53,294 nucleotides of DNA, from contig JAJFHC010000136.1 in NCBI GenBank assembly GCA_021775835.1, positions 1 through 53,294 of the forward strand. The letters are read 5' to 3'. The notes beneath the pieces were generated by a model that was given only the letters and a program-made list of their open reading frames with translations, did not search any database and had not been told where the DNA came from. Shown in pieces: positions 17,113 to 25,872 of the stretch. Origin of the DNA: Hyphomicrobiales bacterium (GTDB lineage: Bacteria; Pseudomonadota; Alphaproteobacteria; Rhizobiales; JAJFHC01). Made by a program: the position numbers and the translations under genes. Position 1 is the stretch's first letter. Every line of letters starts with the position of its first letter.

Positions 17113-18831
17113 TTAAAGTTCGTCGCGGAAATACTTGAACACCGATTGAAGCGGATTTGCTGCCGCCTGCCCGAGACCGCAGATGGAAGCATCCCCCATG
17201 GCAGCTGACAGTTCGTTCAGAAGCGGCTCGTCCCAGGTGTCCTGCTGCATCAGTTTGACCGCCTTTTCACAGCCCACCCGACAGGGCGTGCATTGCCCGC
17301 AACTTTCGTCTTCAAAGAATTTTAGAAGGTTCAGGGCCGCGTCCCGGGCCGTGTCCTGATCCGAAAGGATCACCACCGCGTGGGACCCGATCAGGCAGCC
17401 GTACTTTTCAAGCTCGCCGAAATCAAGCGGCAGATCGTCCATGGAGGCCGGCAGGATACCACCGGACGCCCCGCCGGGAAGGTAGCCCATGAAGCTGTGG
17501 TCATCGGCCATGCCACCGCAATAGTCATCGATCAGTTCGCGCACGGTCACGCCCGCCGGTGTCAGCTTGACACCCGGGTTCTTGACCCGTCCCGAAACAG
17601 AATAAGACCTCAACCCCTTGCGGCCGGGCTTGCCCTGGTCGGCAAACCATTGAGCGCCCTTGGACAGAATTTCCGGCATCCAGAACACTGTCTCGACATT
17701 GTGCACAAGGGTCGGGCGGCCGAACACGCCGACCTGGGCGACGTAGGGCGGCCGGTGGCGCGGCAGGCCGCGTTTGCCCTCGATGCTTTCGATCATCGCG
17801 GATTCTTCACCGCAGATATAGGCCCCCGCCCCACGGCGAAGATCTACAAACCCGGACTCGATAAAGCCTTCCGCTTCAAGCACGGCGATTTCGGCAAGCA
17901 GAATTTCACGGGCTGCAGGATACTCATCGCGCAGGTAGACGAAGACTGTTTCGGCCTCCACACCCCAGGCGCCGATCAGCATGCCTTCGAGAAACTGGTG
18001 TGGTTTGGTCTCGAGATAATGGCGGTCCTTGAAAGTCCCGGGCTCGCCCTCGTCTGCATTGATGCACATGTAGCGCGGGCCGGCTTCAGAGCGCACAAAA
18101 CCCCATTTCGTGCCGGACGGAAATCCGGCACCGCCCAGGCCGCGCAGGCCGGCTTCACCGAACGTCTCGATAACACCTTCAGGCGTCTTCTCGCCGGACC
18201 GGCAAGCCTTCAACATGTCATAGCCGCCACGCGACGTGTACTGCGCGAATGTTTCATAGTCCGGCACGACCGGAGTAATCTCCCGGTTGCTGGCCGCCGC
18301 CAGTATCTTGTTCGCATCTGCATGATCCACATGCCGCTGACCGACGACGGCGACCGGCGCCAGATCGCACCGTCCCATGCAGGGCGCATGAACCACCCGG
18401 ACGTCTTTCGGCGCATTTTCGCCGAGTTGAGACATAAGAGCGTTGGCACCCATCAGAGCACAACTCAGACTGTCACAGACCCGCACGGTCACTTCCGCAG
18501 GCGCCGCCTCGCCTTCCTTCACCACATCGAAATGATGATAGAAGGTCGCCACCTCGTAAACCTCTGCCTGAGCAAGTTTCATGTCATGAGCAAGGGCACG
18601 CAGGTGTTTTGCGTCGAGACAGCCATACTTGTCCTGGATCAGGTGAAGGAATTCGATCAGCAGGTCGCTCCTGCGCGGCCGGTCGCCAAGAAGCGCCTGC
18701 ACGTCGTCGAGAGCGTCCATATCGACCTGACGGCCCTTGGGAAACGCGCGTGACTTGCCGCGCCGTCTGCCTTCGGTATTCTTTCCGGGCCGCGTGACCT
18801 TCGATCTCAGGTCTGTTTGCGTTGAACTCAT
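17113..18831 (-). CDS. fdsB: Fused gamma-beta (NuoE-NuoF-like) subunit of NAD-dependent formate dehydrogenase
   Basis: A 572-residue fusion of two subunits that are separate (FdsG, FdsB) in Rhodobacter and Cupriavidus. The N-terminal ~200 residues are NuoE/FdsG-like, with 2Fe-2S ligands in VRVCDSLSCALMG and APCMGRCD. The rest is NuoF/FdsB-like: FMN loop LRGLGGAGFPSGTKW, NADH-binding INADEGEPGTFKDRHYLE, and the 4Fe-4S motif ESCGQCTPCRVG plus ICGLGQ. It passes electrons from the fdsA product to NAD+. A basic leader of about 35 residues (SKVTRPGKNTEGRRRGKSR) precedes the NuoE domain. No separate fdsC or fdsD gene is seen; fdhD is nearby. The gene is first in the operon. Confidence 0.93.
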   Translation of the reverse strand: MSSTQTDLRSKVTRPGKNTEGRRRGKSRAFPKGRQVDMDALDDVQALLGDRPRRSDLLIEFLHLIQDKYGCLDAKHLRALAHDMKLAQAEVYEVATFYHHFDVVKEGEAAPAEVTVRVCDSLSCALMGANALMSQLGENAPKDVRVVHAPCMGRCDLAPVAVVGQRHVDHADANKILAAASNREITPVVPDYETFAQYTSRGGYDMLKACRSGEKTPEGVIETFGEAGLRGLGGAGFPSGTKWGFVRSEAGPRYMCINADEGEPGTFKDRHYLETKPHQFLEGMLIGAWGVEAETVFVYLRDEYPAAREILLAEIAVLEAEGFIESGFVDLRRGAGAYICGEESAMIESIEGKRGLPRHRPPYVAQVGVFGRPTLVHNVETVFWMPEILSKGAQWFADQGKPGRKGLRSYSVSGRVKNPGVKLTPAGVTVRELIDDYCGGMADDHSFMGYLPGGASGGILPASMDDLPLDFGELEKYGCLIGSHAVVILSDQDTARDAALNLLKFFEDESCGQCTPCRVGCEKAVKLMQQDTWDEPLLNELSAAMGDASICGLGQAAANPLQSVFKYFRDEL

Positions 18832-19010
18832 CAGTAAATTTCCCTAAAGCCGTGACAGAGCCGGTTCTTGTGATATTGGTCGCGCTAACATCCCCGTAAG
18901 GCCCTTGAGCCTACCCGCCGCAAACGTCATATTACGTCCAAAACCGCCGCGGGAGTGTTTGCAAGGCGTCGGATTGTGCCATATTCTCCTATTGTGGGAT
19001 ACCATACACC

Positions 19011-19241
19011 ATGAGCGAACCCGATGAAATCCTCGATGTGAGGGGCTTGCTCTGTCCGCTGCCTGTCCTGAAGGCCAGAAAGCGGCTGATGTCCATGAAA
19101 CCGGGTGAAGTTCTGCGTATGGACGCCACTGATCCTGCATCGGTCATCGACGTGCCTCATTACTGCACGGAAAGCGGCAATGACCTGATCGATCAGATCC
19201 AGGACAACGACGTGTTCACCTACTGGATCAGGCGAAACTGA
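19011..19241 (+). CDS. tusA: TusA-family sulfur carrier
   Basis: A 76-residue protein with the TusA fold and motif LCPLPVLKARKRL; the Cys of CPxP (about residue 15) carries a persulfide. TusA proteins pass sulfur from cysteine desulfurases to tRNA thiolation, molybdenum cofactor or, in some bacteria, FdhD-type acceptors. It is transcribed divergently from the formate dehydrogenase operon, about 180 bases from its start. That placement supports, but does not prove, a role in sulfuration of the FDH cofactor. The length and the second half (VIDVPHYCTESGNDLIDQ) fit the family. Confidence 0.9.
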   Translation: MSEPDEILDVRGLLCPLPVLKARKRLMSMKPGEVLRMDATDPASVIDVPHYCTESGNDLIDQIQDNDVFTYWIRRN

Positions 19242-19298
19242 ACAACCAGACGACAGCAACAGCCCCCGCCGGAGCAACGCGGGCAAGTCAGTCCCTGT

Positions 19299-20828
19299 TC
19301 ATGACCCATCACTTTTTCTGAGCCTATAGACCACGATCTTCGGAGTCTTGTGGAACAAGACATAGTCTCGGTCGATCATCGCTTGCACCGCCGGCTCGCG
19401 CTGCAGATACCATGGGACTTGCTCCGACCTCTTCACTAGGAATCTGGGGCGGCTTTCCACAACGCGTTGAAGCTCATTTCCGGCAATGTACCCAGCGTCA
19501 CGGAGCGTTGACAACACGGAACCTCGCACCAGGTCACTCGGGTGCGTGGCCACTTTCGAAACCGGCATCGTGTCGAGGTACCAGAGAACCAGATGGTTCT
19601 GCATCGCCCAGATTGCATCGTCGGGTGCGCGAATCTCATCGATGCGTTTCGCCGCTGCCCGGATCTCGTGAGATTTTTGAACAAACTCCCAATCGGTGAA
19701 CATCCGAAGAGTCGCTGAGCCATTGACTGCCATCGCCTGATAAAAGAGAACAGCCAGAAGACCGCAAGCTGCGGCGAAAGCATATCGAACCGGCCGGACG
19801 GCGGCAAAGAGGTACGCGGAAAATATTCCGAGTATTGGAATCAATTGCAGCAGATAGTGGCTATACGCATTCCCTGTGTTCAGAATTGAAATGACAACCG
19901 CGGCAAACGTCAACCACACCAGAACATCCTCGCGGCAGAACTTCCGGGCGAACCGGCCGGATTTGAGCAACCCGGACAGCGCATACAAAGCGCCGGACAC
20001 CGTACACCAGATCACAAGGTGTGCGATCGGATGTGACATCTGACCTTTCAAAGCTTGAAAAGCATTCATCTTGCTGCCGGCGTAGGTAAGGGCGACATCG
20101 ACGGTCACGAGTTTCAGCACGTCCAGCGCGCCAGCTGCAATGTAAATCAAAACGAACACCACAGGCGGCACAAGGCCGGCCAGGATGTAGGCGAACAGAG
20201 ACTTTCGAGCGCTGGAACGATCCTGCCCAAACACAGTGACCCACAAGAAGTAGAGACCGAAGGCCACCGCCACTACGGCGAGATTGGTGCGCGTCAGCGT
20301 TGCCAGCGAAATCAGGAGCCCGATCAGTCCCGCTGCCCAGATCCGGTCAGGCCGGGCAATCATGAGCCATAGCGCTGTCATCAGCATTGCCGTGGCCGGG
20401 AGTTCAGTGCTGGTGTGTTGGCCGAAACCCGAGGCGTTCATGAAAATGGCCACCAGGATTCCGAGGCCGGCCGCTGTCACATCGACTTTGCGCCGCGCGA
20501 TGGAGAAAGCTGCGACACTCGATATTACGATGCACAAATCACCGAACAGCCGGACCGCCAGCAGGGACTCACCGAACACCGCCATGACACCGGCGAGCAT
20601 GTAGAACATGAGAGGCGGTTTATTGTCGAAATGGTTGATGTAGGGAAGTTCACCGTCGAGAACGTAGGAGGCCATCAAGATGAAGGTGCTTTCATCCCAA
20701 TCCATAACTTCCTTGTGGAAGCTGCCGATCTGGGTGAGGAACACCGCCAGAACAAAGGCAGATGTCCACATCCAGGGGTTGTCGGCGAACGCGAAAAACC
20801 GACGCAGGACAATCATCCAACGTAGCAC
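19299..20828 (-). CDS. GT39-type membrane glycosyltransferase
   Basis: A 509-residue inner-membrane protein with about 11 hydrophobic segments and the GT-C signature MDWDESTFILMASYVLDGELPY after the first segment; its acidic pair is the usual catalytic/metal site of PMT/ArnT-type enzymes. NHFDNKPPLMFYMLAG follows, as expected for the family. Such enzymes transfer sugars from polyprenyl phosphates to lipids or proteins at the periplasmic face. The C-terminal ~130 residues are soluble (MPVSKVATHPSDLVRGS...). Neighbours give no clue to the acceptor. It converges with tusA. Confidence 0.88.
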   Translation of the reverse strand: MLRWMIVLRRFFAFADNPWMWTSAFVLAVFLTQIGSFHKEVMDWDESTFILMASYVLDGELPYINHFDNKPPLMFYMLAGVMAVFGESLLAVRLFGDLCIVISSVAAFSIARRKVDVTAAGLGILVAIFMNASGFGQHTSTELPATAMLMTALWLMIARPDRIWAAGLIGLLISLATLTRTNLAVVAVAFGLYFLWVTVFGQDRSSARKSLFAYILAGLVPPVVFVLIYIAAGALDVLKLVTVDVALTYAGSKMNAFQALKGQMSHPIAHLVIWCTVSGALYALSGLLKSGRFARKFCREDVLVWLTFAAVVISILNTGNAYSHYLLQLIPILGIFSAYLFAAVRPVRYAFAAACGLLAVLFYQAMAVNGSATLRMFTDWEFVQKSHEIRAAAKRIDEIRAPDDAIWAMQNHLVLWYLDTMPVSKVATHPSDLVRGSVLSTLRDAGYIAGNELQRVVESRPRFLVKRSEQVPWYLQREPAVQAMIDRDYVLFHKTPKIVVYRLRKSDGS

Positions 20829-20938
20829 CGATCATCGCTGGTCGATATGTGCGTCAATGTGAAAAGCGTTGTCATTGAGATCAATTTCCTGACGACATAT
20901 GCGGTTCGGGGATCGACGGCCACGCGAATTTGATCCGC

Positions 20939-21292
20939 CTATGCGCGCCGGTCCGACAAAGCCATTTTCACGTCGTCCTTGAATCCGACCAGGACCGCAT
21001 CGTCGACTTCAAACACCGGCCGTTTGATAAGGGCCGGATGCTCCGTCATCAGGGCAATGGCCGCTGTTTCGCCAACGCCTTGCTTTACTTCGTCATCCAG
21101 CGTGCGCCACGTGGTGCCGCGTCGGTTGAGCAATGTTTCCCAACCGACAGCTGCAGACCATTGGGCAATCCGGTCGGCTGAAACGCCATCGGGACGCACA
21201 TCGCGGAACTCATGGTCCCGGCCCTGGTCCTTCAGCCAGGCAATGGCCTTGCGGCAGGTGTCGCAGTTCTTCAGGCCGTATACGGTGATCAT
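20939..21292 (-). CDS. ArsC/Spx/MgsR-family thioredoxin-fold protein
   Basis: A 117-residue protein with the ArsC-like fold: ITVYGLKNCDTCRKAIAWL carries CxxC (Cys 10 and 13), then WETLLNRRGTTWRTL and PALIKRPVFEVDDAVLVGF. Classical arsenate reductases have a different active-site loop; the CDTC form and KRPV segment place it with Spx/MgsR/YffB-like proteins, which act as RNA-polymerase-binding redox regulators or reductases of unknown target. No ars genes are nearby. It lies 11 bases before the CobW-like GTPase gene in the direction of the opposite end, and both share the strand, so they may be co-transcribed. Confidence 0.85.
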   Translation of the reverse strand: MITVYGLKNCDTCRKAIAWLKDQGRDHEFRDVRPDGVSADRIAQWSAAVGWETLLNRRGTTWRTLDDEVKQGVGETAAIALMTEHPALIKRPVFEVDDAVLVGFKDDVKMALSDRRA

Positions 21293-21303
21293 GGAAAATG
21301 CCT

Positions 21304-22464
21304 CTATGTTTTATCGAACAGTCCGCCACCGCGGTTGATCGACAATGTCTGGTCAGGCTCGAAGGCTTTGGCCATATCCATCGCAGAAGGTGGTTCGGAA
21401 AATGCCTTCATCAGCCCTTCGAGATGGGCCTTCGGGATATCGCGCGTGATGAACACGATCCGGGACCGCCTGTCGTCGTCTGGCCAGGCATCGAGATGTA
21501 CCGGTGGATGGAAAACATGCTGCACCCCGTGAATGACCACGGGGCGGTCGGGATCTTCCTCCAGTTGCACGATCCCCTTTACCCGCAACAGGTCGGCACC
21601 GTAGTTCGCCCTGAGCAGCTCCATAAACAGGTTGAAGCTGCTCGTGGAAAGCGGCGCATCCTGAGCGATGCAATAAGCACTGATTTTTTCGTCATGGCGA
21701 TTGACGTCGTGATGATGGGCATGGGTGTGATCGTGTCCCGCACTCTGAGTCTCGGCAAAGGCCTCTTCACGAAGCCACCGTGCCACGTCCGGCGCCTTCG
21801 TCGACGGATTGTAGAGACCGGCATCGAACAACCCGGACGCCTCCACATGGCCGTGTGATGCAAAGATCCGTTGCGCGCCAGGGTTCAGAGTACCCAGCCG
21901 CCTCTTCAGGTTCTCTAGAGCACTGGTCCTGTCTTCGTCGCCGTCGCAAAGGTCGGTCTTGGTGACGACAATCCGGTCGGCGACAGCGACCTGTTTCACG
22001 GATTCACCATGGTTCTCCAGTGTGCTCAGGCCGTTGACCGCGTCCACGGTCGCGATCACCCCGTCCAGACGGTAGCGCATGACCAGATAGGGATGATTCA
22101 TGATCGTGTGCAGAATAGGGGCCGGATCGGCAAGCCCCGTTGTTTCAATCACCACCCGGTCGAAAGGCTTGATCCGGCCGTCGTCGCGGCGCTCCAGTAG
22201 ATCGTTCAGGGTATCGACCAGGTCGCCGCGAATCGAGCAGCAAAGACAACCGCTCGACATTTCCAAAATGCCCTCGTCGGCATTTTCCACGAGCAGGTGA
22301 TCAATGCCGATTTCACCGAATTCATTGATGATGATGGCTGCATTCTCGAGCGCCGGATCTCTTACCAACTGATTGAGAAGCGTCGTCTTGCCACTGCCCA
22401 GAAAGCCTGTCAGGACGGTGACCGGTATCGGCACGTGTGATGAAACTGTTTCGGATTCTGTCAT
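21304..22464 (-). CDS. COG0523 (CobW-like) metallochaperone GTPase
   Basis: A 386-residue GTPase of the G3E family. It has Walker A GFLGSGKTT (20-28), the metal site SSGCLCCSIRGD with Cys 73, 75 and 76, the Walker B-like region ETTGLADPAPI, the GTP-specific VVTKTDLCD, and a CobW_C domain after a His-rich loop (GHDHTHAHHHDVNRHDEK, about residues 235-260). Family members hand Zn2+ or other metals to target enzymes. The His-rich loop favours Zn over cobalt; no cobalamin genes are near. No Zur-type site was identified upstream. The Spx/ArsC-like gene follows immediately. Confidence 0.92.
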   Translation of the reverse strand: MTESETVSSHVPIPVTVLTGFLGSGKTTLLNQLVRDPALENAAIIINEFGEIGIDHLLVENADEGILEMSSGCLCCSIRGDLVDTLNDLLERRDDGRIKPFDRVVIETTGLADPAPILHTIMNHPYLVMRYRLDGVIATVDAVNGLSTLENHGESVKQVAVADRIVVTKTDLCDGDEDRTSALENLKRRLGTLNPGAQRIFASHGHVEASGLFDAGLYNPSTKAPDVARWLREEAFAETQSAGHDHTHAHHHDVNRHDEKISAYCIAQDAPLSTSSFNLFMELLRANYGADLLRVKGIVQLEEDPDRPVVIHGVQHVFHPPVHLDAWPDDDRRSRIVFITRDIPKAHLEGLMKAFSEPPSAMDMAKAFEPDQTLSINRGGGLFDKT

Positions 22465-22571
22465 ATCACGGAGTCTATACCCGATCTGACATCTGTTGAG
22501 AATCAGGATTGTGGCTTCGGCTTACTGCCGGGACAACGCCAATCGTCGGACGGGCCGGCTTCTCGCGCCGA

Positions 22572-23843
22572 TCAGGATTTTGGCGTCGACCTTTTCTTTT
22601 TCTTTTTCTTCTTCTTTTTCCGAGCCCGCCGCTTTTTCTTCTTTTTCTTGCGCTTTTTCTTCTTGGCCGATTTCGGCGGCTTGAAATACCCTTTCTCGAA
22701 GGTTTTGCACGCAACACTGGCCTTCTGGAAATGGGTGCAGATATCGCGCGCCTGCTGTTGCGGAACCCCGTACATGATCGAGGCCAGTTGCTTGTTGCGG
22801 TAGTCGCGGACCACCGCCCCTCGTCCGGTATAGATGATGTTGCGCAGGGCCATCAAATTGTCGCGCAGGACGATGTGGGCCTTGGCTCTGTTCTCGAACC
22901 GGCCGAATTCCACACCCCAGCCGTGGACCCCCCAGGGTGATACCAGCGGCGTGTCCGACTTGCGCTTGCAGACGACAGACTTCATGTCGTACGGCGCCGA
23001 CTGGAACAGACCCCCGTTGGAATAATCGGCGACGGTTCGGCCTTCCCCCTTGCCTGCAGCAAATCCCTTTTCGAGCGCTTCCTGGGTGGCGTTGGTACGG
23101 GCACTCGACGATTTCGCCCCCAGGACCACGGCCACGAGACGGCGTCCGTTGCGCGTCGCAGACCCGACCAGATTGTATCCTGAAGAACAGATAAACCCGG
23201 TCTTTAACCCATCTGCCCCCGGCATCTTCTTGAGAAGCGTATTCCAGGCCCGGAACTGGCGTTTGCCGATCTTGATTTCCGTCTTCTTGAAAATGTTGGC
23301 GTGTTCGGGAAATTGAACCACGATGGCCTTGGCCAGCAGCCCCATATCCCGTGCGGTGGACACCTGCCGAGGATCGGGGAGTCCATGCGGATTCGCGAAA
23401 TACGTTCCTGTCATGCCTAGCCGGCGGGCCCAGGCATTCATCAGCTTGACGAACTGTTCTTCACTGCCCGAAACGCCTTCGGCGATCGCCACGGCCAGAT
23501 CATTCGCCGACCGCACGATCAGGATCTGAAGCGCCTTCTCGAGCGTTATCTTGGATCCTACCGGCATGCCAACCTTGCTCGCTGGCTGGCGTTGGGCATG
23601 TTCCGTGATGATCAGCTTCGATTTCAGGGACATCTTGCCGTCACGAATGGCGTGAAAGGCAAGATACGCCGTCATCAGTTTTGTCAGCGAGGCAGGATAC
23701 CAGGGCGCACCCGGACTGTCGGAATGGATAACATTGCCTGTCGATGCTTCAAAAACGATTGACGGACCAGCCGACGACGCCGGCGAACGCACGAAGAAAC
23801 AAGCCAAGACAATGGCTATGAAAACGAACCGGCTGATAGGCAA
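22572..23843 (-). CDS. D-alanyl-D-alanine carboxypeptidase (S11, DacA/PBP5 type) with poly-Lys tail
   Basis: A serine peptidase that trims the terminal D-Ala from peptidoglycan stem peptides in the periplasm. From the TTG start used here it has 423 residues: signal peptide (PISRFVFIAIVLACFFVRSPASSA), then SxxK in YPASLTKLMT (Ser 52, Lys 55), SAN (112-114) and KTG in ADGLKTGF (214-216). A longer version from TTG at 23915 would place 24 polar residues before the signal peptide and is less likely. The last 36 residues contain 22 Lys and 5 Arg (22572-22682), replacing the amphipathic membrane anchor usual in this family. The tail should bind anionic polymers or lipids. The start remains uncertain. 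Confidence 0.9.
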   Translation of the reverse strand: MPISRFVFIAIVLACFFVRSPASSAGPSIVFEASTGNVIHSDSPGAPWYPASLTKLMTAYLAFHAIRDGKMSLKSKLIITEHAQRQPASKVGMPVGSKITLEKALQILIVRSANDLAVAIAEGVSGSEEQFVKLMNAWARRLGMTGTYFANPHGLPDPRQVSTARDMGLLAKAIVVQFPEHANIFKKTEIKIGKRQFRAWNTLLKKMPGADGLKTGFICSSGYNLVGSATRNGRRLVAVVLGAKSSSARTNATQEALEKGFAAGKGEGRTVADYSNGGLFQSAPYDMKSVVCKRKSDTPLVSPWGVHGWGVEFGRFENRAKAHIVLRDNLMALRNIIYTGRGAVVRDYRNKQLASIMYGVPQQQARDICTHFQKASVACKTFEKGYFKPPKSAKKKKRKKKKKKRRARKKKKKKKKKRSTPKS

Positions 23844-23951
23844 ACCCTTTGTCCCCCAGATTGTGCGCGGCGCAGTATGCGGCGGACGCGACGAAAGGTG
23901 AAGTCCCCAGATCAAGATCCGACCAAAAAAACGGAGAATAAGGTCAACACT

Positions 23952-24809
23952 ATGGCATTATGGAATTCGGGTATCCGCTTCGAGCCACCAGTGACGACGG
24001 AGGAAGCCATGATTGCCGCTCTTGCCATGTACGATCTGCCGCAGGTCCATCGCCGGGCGGACGAATTCTGGAGCTTCATTGCTGAATCGCTCACGAATTC
24101 GGGTATCGCGGATGTTCCCCAGGCATTGACCCGGCAGGCAGAACCATATGACGTCTGGACCCGTCCCGACCTGCTGCTCGCCCAGACGTGCGGATATCCG
24201 CTCACCCATAAATTGTTGGACCGCGTGCGTTTGGTGGCAACGCCCTGTTATGACGCTCCGGGATGCAACGGGCCAAACTACAGCAGCCTGATTCTCGTGC
24301 GTGCCGGCACTTTCCCCGATTTGGCATCCTTGAAAGGCTCGAGAGCCGCATACAACGGTACTGATTCTCAATCGGGCTACGCGGCCTTCCGGGCGGCCAT
24401 CGCACCTTTTTCGCAAGGCGCGTCTTTTTTCGGCGAGACAATCGCAACCGGCGGGCACGCAAATTCAATCAAGGCGGTCAAAGAGGGTCGCGCGGATGTA
24501 TGCGCCACGGATGCCGTGACCCATGCCATGCTTTCACGACATCAGCCCAAAACCGTCGACGGACTGGAGGTCATTGGTTTTACGCCGGGCGCGCCCGGTT
24601 TGCCCCTGATCACCAGCCTGGAGACGCCAACCGCCACCGTTGACGCCCTGCGCCGGGCCCTTGACGAGGCAACGGCCAGTCCCGCATTGGCGAACGCCCG
24701 CGCCGAACTCCTGATTACCGGATTTGACGTCCTTGCCGATGAGGACTACGAAAGCATCCTGGCCATGGAACAACAGTGCATCGACTCCGGTTACAGTTCC
24801 CTGTCGTAA
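23952..24809 (+). CDS. PhnD-like substrate-binding protein without signal peptide
   Basis: A 285-residue protein with the PhnD/SsuA_2 periplasmic-binding fold: LAQTCGYPLTHKL, YSSLILVRAGTFPDLASLKGSRAAYNGTDSQSG, then GGHANSIKAVKEGRADVCATDAVTH, as in phosphate/phosphonate ABC receptors. The chosen ATG follows AAGGT by about 8 bases. No signal peptide or lipobox is present, and no ABC permease or ATPase lies near. It is therefore either a cytoplasmic ligand sensor or has been recruited as an orphan. An upstream in-frame ATG at 23877 would add only charged residues. Confidence 0.8.
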   Translation: MALWNSGIRFEPPVTTEEAMIAALAMYDLPQVHRRADEFWSFIAESLTNSGIADVPQALTRQAEPYDVWTRPDLLLAQTCGYPLTHKLLDRVRLVATPCYDAPGCNGPNYSSLILVRAGTFPDLASLKGSRAAYNGTDSQSGYAAFRAAIAPFSQGASFFGETIATGGHANSIKAVKEGRADVCATDAVTHAMLSRHQPKTVDGLEVIGFTPGAPGLPLITSLETPTATVDALRRALDEATASPALANARAELLITGFDVLADEDYESILAMEQQCIDSGYSSLS

Positions 24810-24907
24810 TGCCCTTTGGCCCCAGCAGAACGCTTCGTTGGGTTGCGGATACAGGCCGGATATGATCCTGTCTCCGGGTTTCCGCAAAACATTGCCGCAG
24901 GTAGCTC

Positions 24908-25630
24908 ATGACCGTATTGCCCGAGGGCTTCGACATTCTTCACATTGTGGCAGTGGCTTTTCTGGCTCTGTCCTGGGTTGCCTACTCGCCCCTGCTGTCG
25001 ACCTTTGCCCGGGGAACACTCAACTCACAGCTCGACGACGTGCGAAAACATTGGATCCGCATATCCATTGTCCGCGAGAACCGCACATTTGATGCCGTCC
25101 TGCTGGGACATATCATCAATTCCGTCGCATTTTTCGGATCCGCAACGTTGATCGTTCTGGCCGGTCTCGTCGGAACCCTGGCCAGTGTTTCAAAGATCCA
25201 TGAAATCATCGTTCAGCTGCCGCTCGTGGCCGAAATGAGCGTCGAACTCTTTGCCATAAAACTTCTGGTCATCCTCTTTCTCATGACGGTGAGCTTTTTT
25301 TCATTCACCTATTCGCTGCGGAAACTGATCTACACGATTGCCCTGGTCGGCGGCTTGCCCGAATCCCCGGACGACGAGCCCGGACGCGATGTCATGATCG
25401 ATACCGCTGCCACTGTCCTGACCGAGGCTGTGCGTAGTTTCAATTCAGGAATCCGCGGTTATTATTACGCCGTCTCCGCCCTGTTCCTGTTCATCGGGCC
25501 GATCCCCTGCATTGTTGCCACAGCCATTGTGATGTTCATGCTGTTCTACCGCCAGACCTCAACCAGCACCGCGAATGCAATTGAGCGTTATGTGGACGCC
25601 CTCGGAAACTATCGCGGCCGCTCCCGGTAA
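24908..25630 (+). CDS. DUF599 family membrane protein
   Basis: A 240-residue protein with four predicted membrane segments (about 12-30, 65-92, 115-142, 195-222). Conserved DUF599 features are WVAYSPLLSTFARGTLNSQLDDVRKHWI near the N-terminus, the middle LLVILFLMTVSFFSFTYSLR, and FNSGIRGYYYAVSALFLFIGP before the last segment. The family is common in alphaproteobacteria and has no known function. It follows the PhnD-like gene by about 98 bases and may have its own promoter. Confidence 0.88.
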   Translation: MTVLPEGFDILHIVAVAFLALSWVAYSPLLSTFARGTLNSQLDDVRKHWIRISIVRENRTFDAVLLGHIINSVAFFGSATLIVLAGLVGTLASVSKIHEIIVQLPLVAEMSVELFAIKLLVILFLMTVSFFSFTYSLRKLIYTIALVGGLPESPDDEPGRDVMIDTAATVLTEAVRSFNSGIRGYYYAVSALFLFIGPIPCIVATAIVMFMLFYRQTSTSTANAIERYVDALGNYRGRSR

Positions 25631-25872
25631 TTCGTCGCCCGAACCCGGTTCCTGTCCTCTGTTACACAGTGCGGCACAAACGAAGTCATGCAAAATTTGA
25701 TTTGAGTTGATCCGGTAATTCGCTAATCTCGGACCTGTTCCCTGAGCAACGGTTCTCATTTCATTCACAAAGACACGATAAACGGACGTTCCTTCGGATG
25801 TCTGATCGAACGGTAGGTTTGCGCGATGATAAAATGTCCGCTCAATAGTGCGGCGCAAGGCAAGTTGATTCC

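Noticed and set aside
17380..18753. 457-codon plus-strand frame opposite the fused fdsG-fdsB gene
   Set aside because: Same reason: antisense shadow rich in His/Arg/Gln.
19262..19286. GC-rich inverted repeat between tusA and the GT39 gene
   Set aside because: Five-bp stem (CCCGC/GCGGG), long loop and no T tract; not convincing as a terminator.
25559..25858. 99-codon minus-strand frame in the gap before the methyltransferase gene
   Set aside because: No ribosome site, no family, and it overlaps the DUF599 3' end; treated as non-coding.
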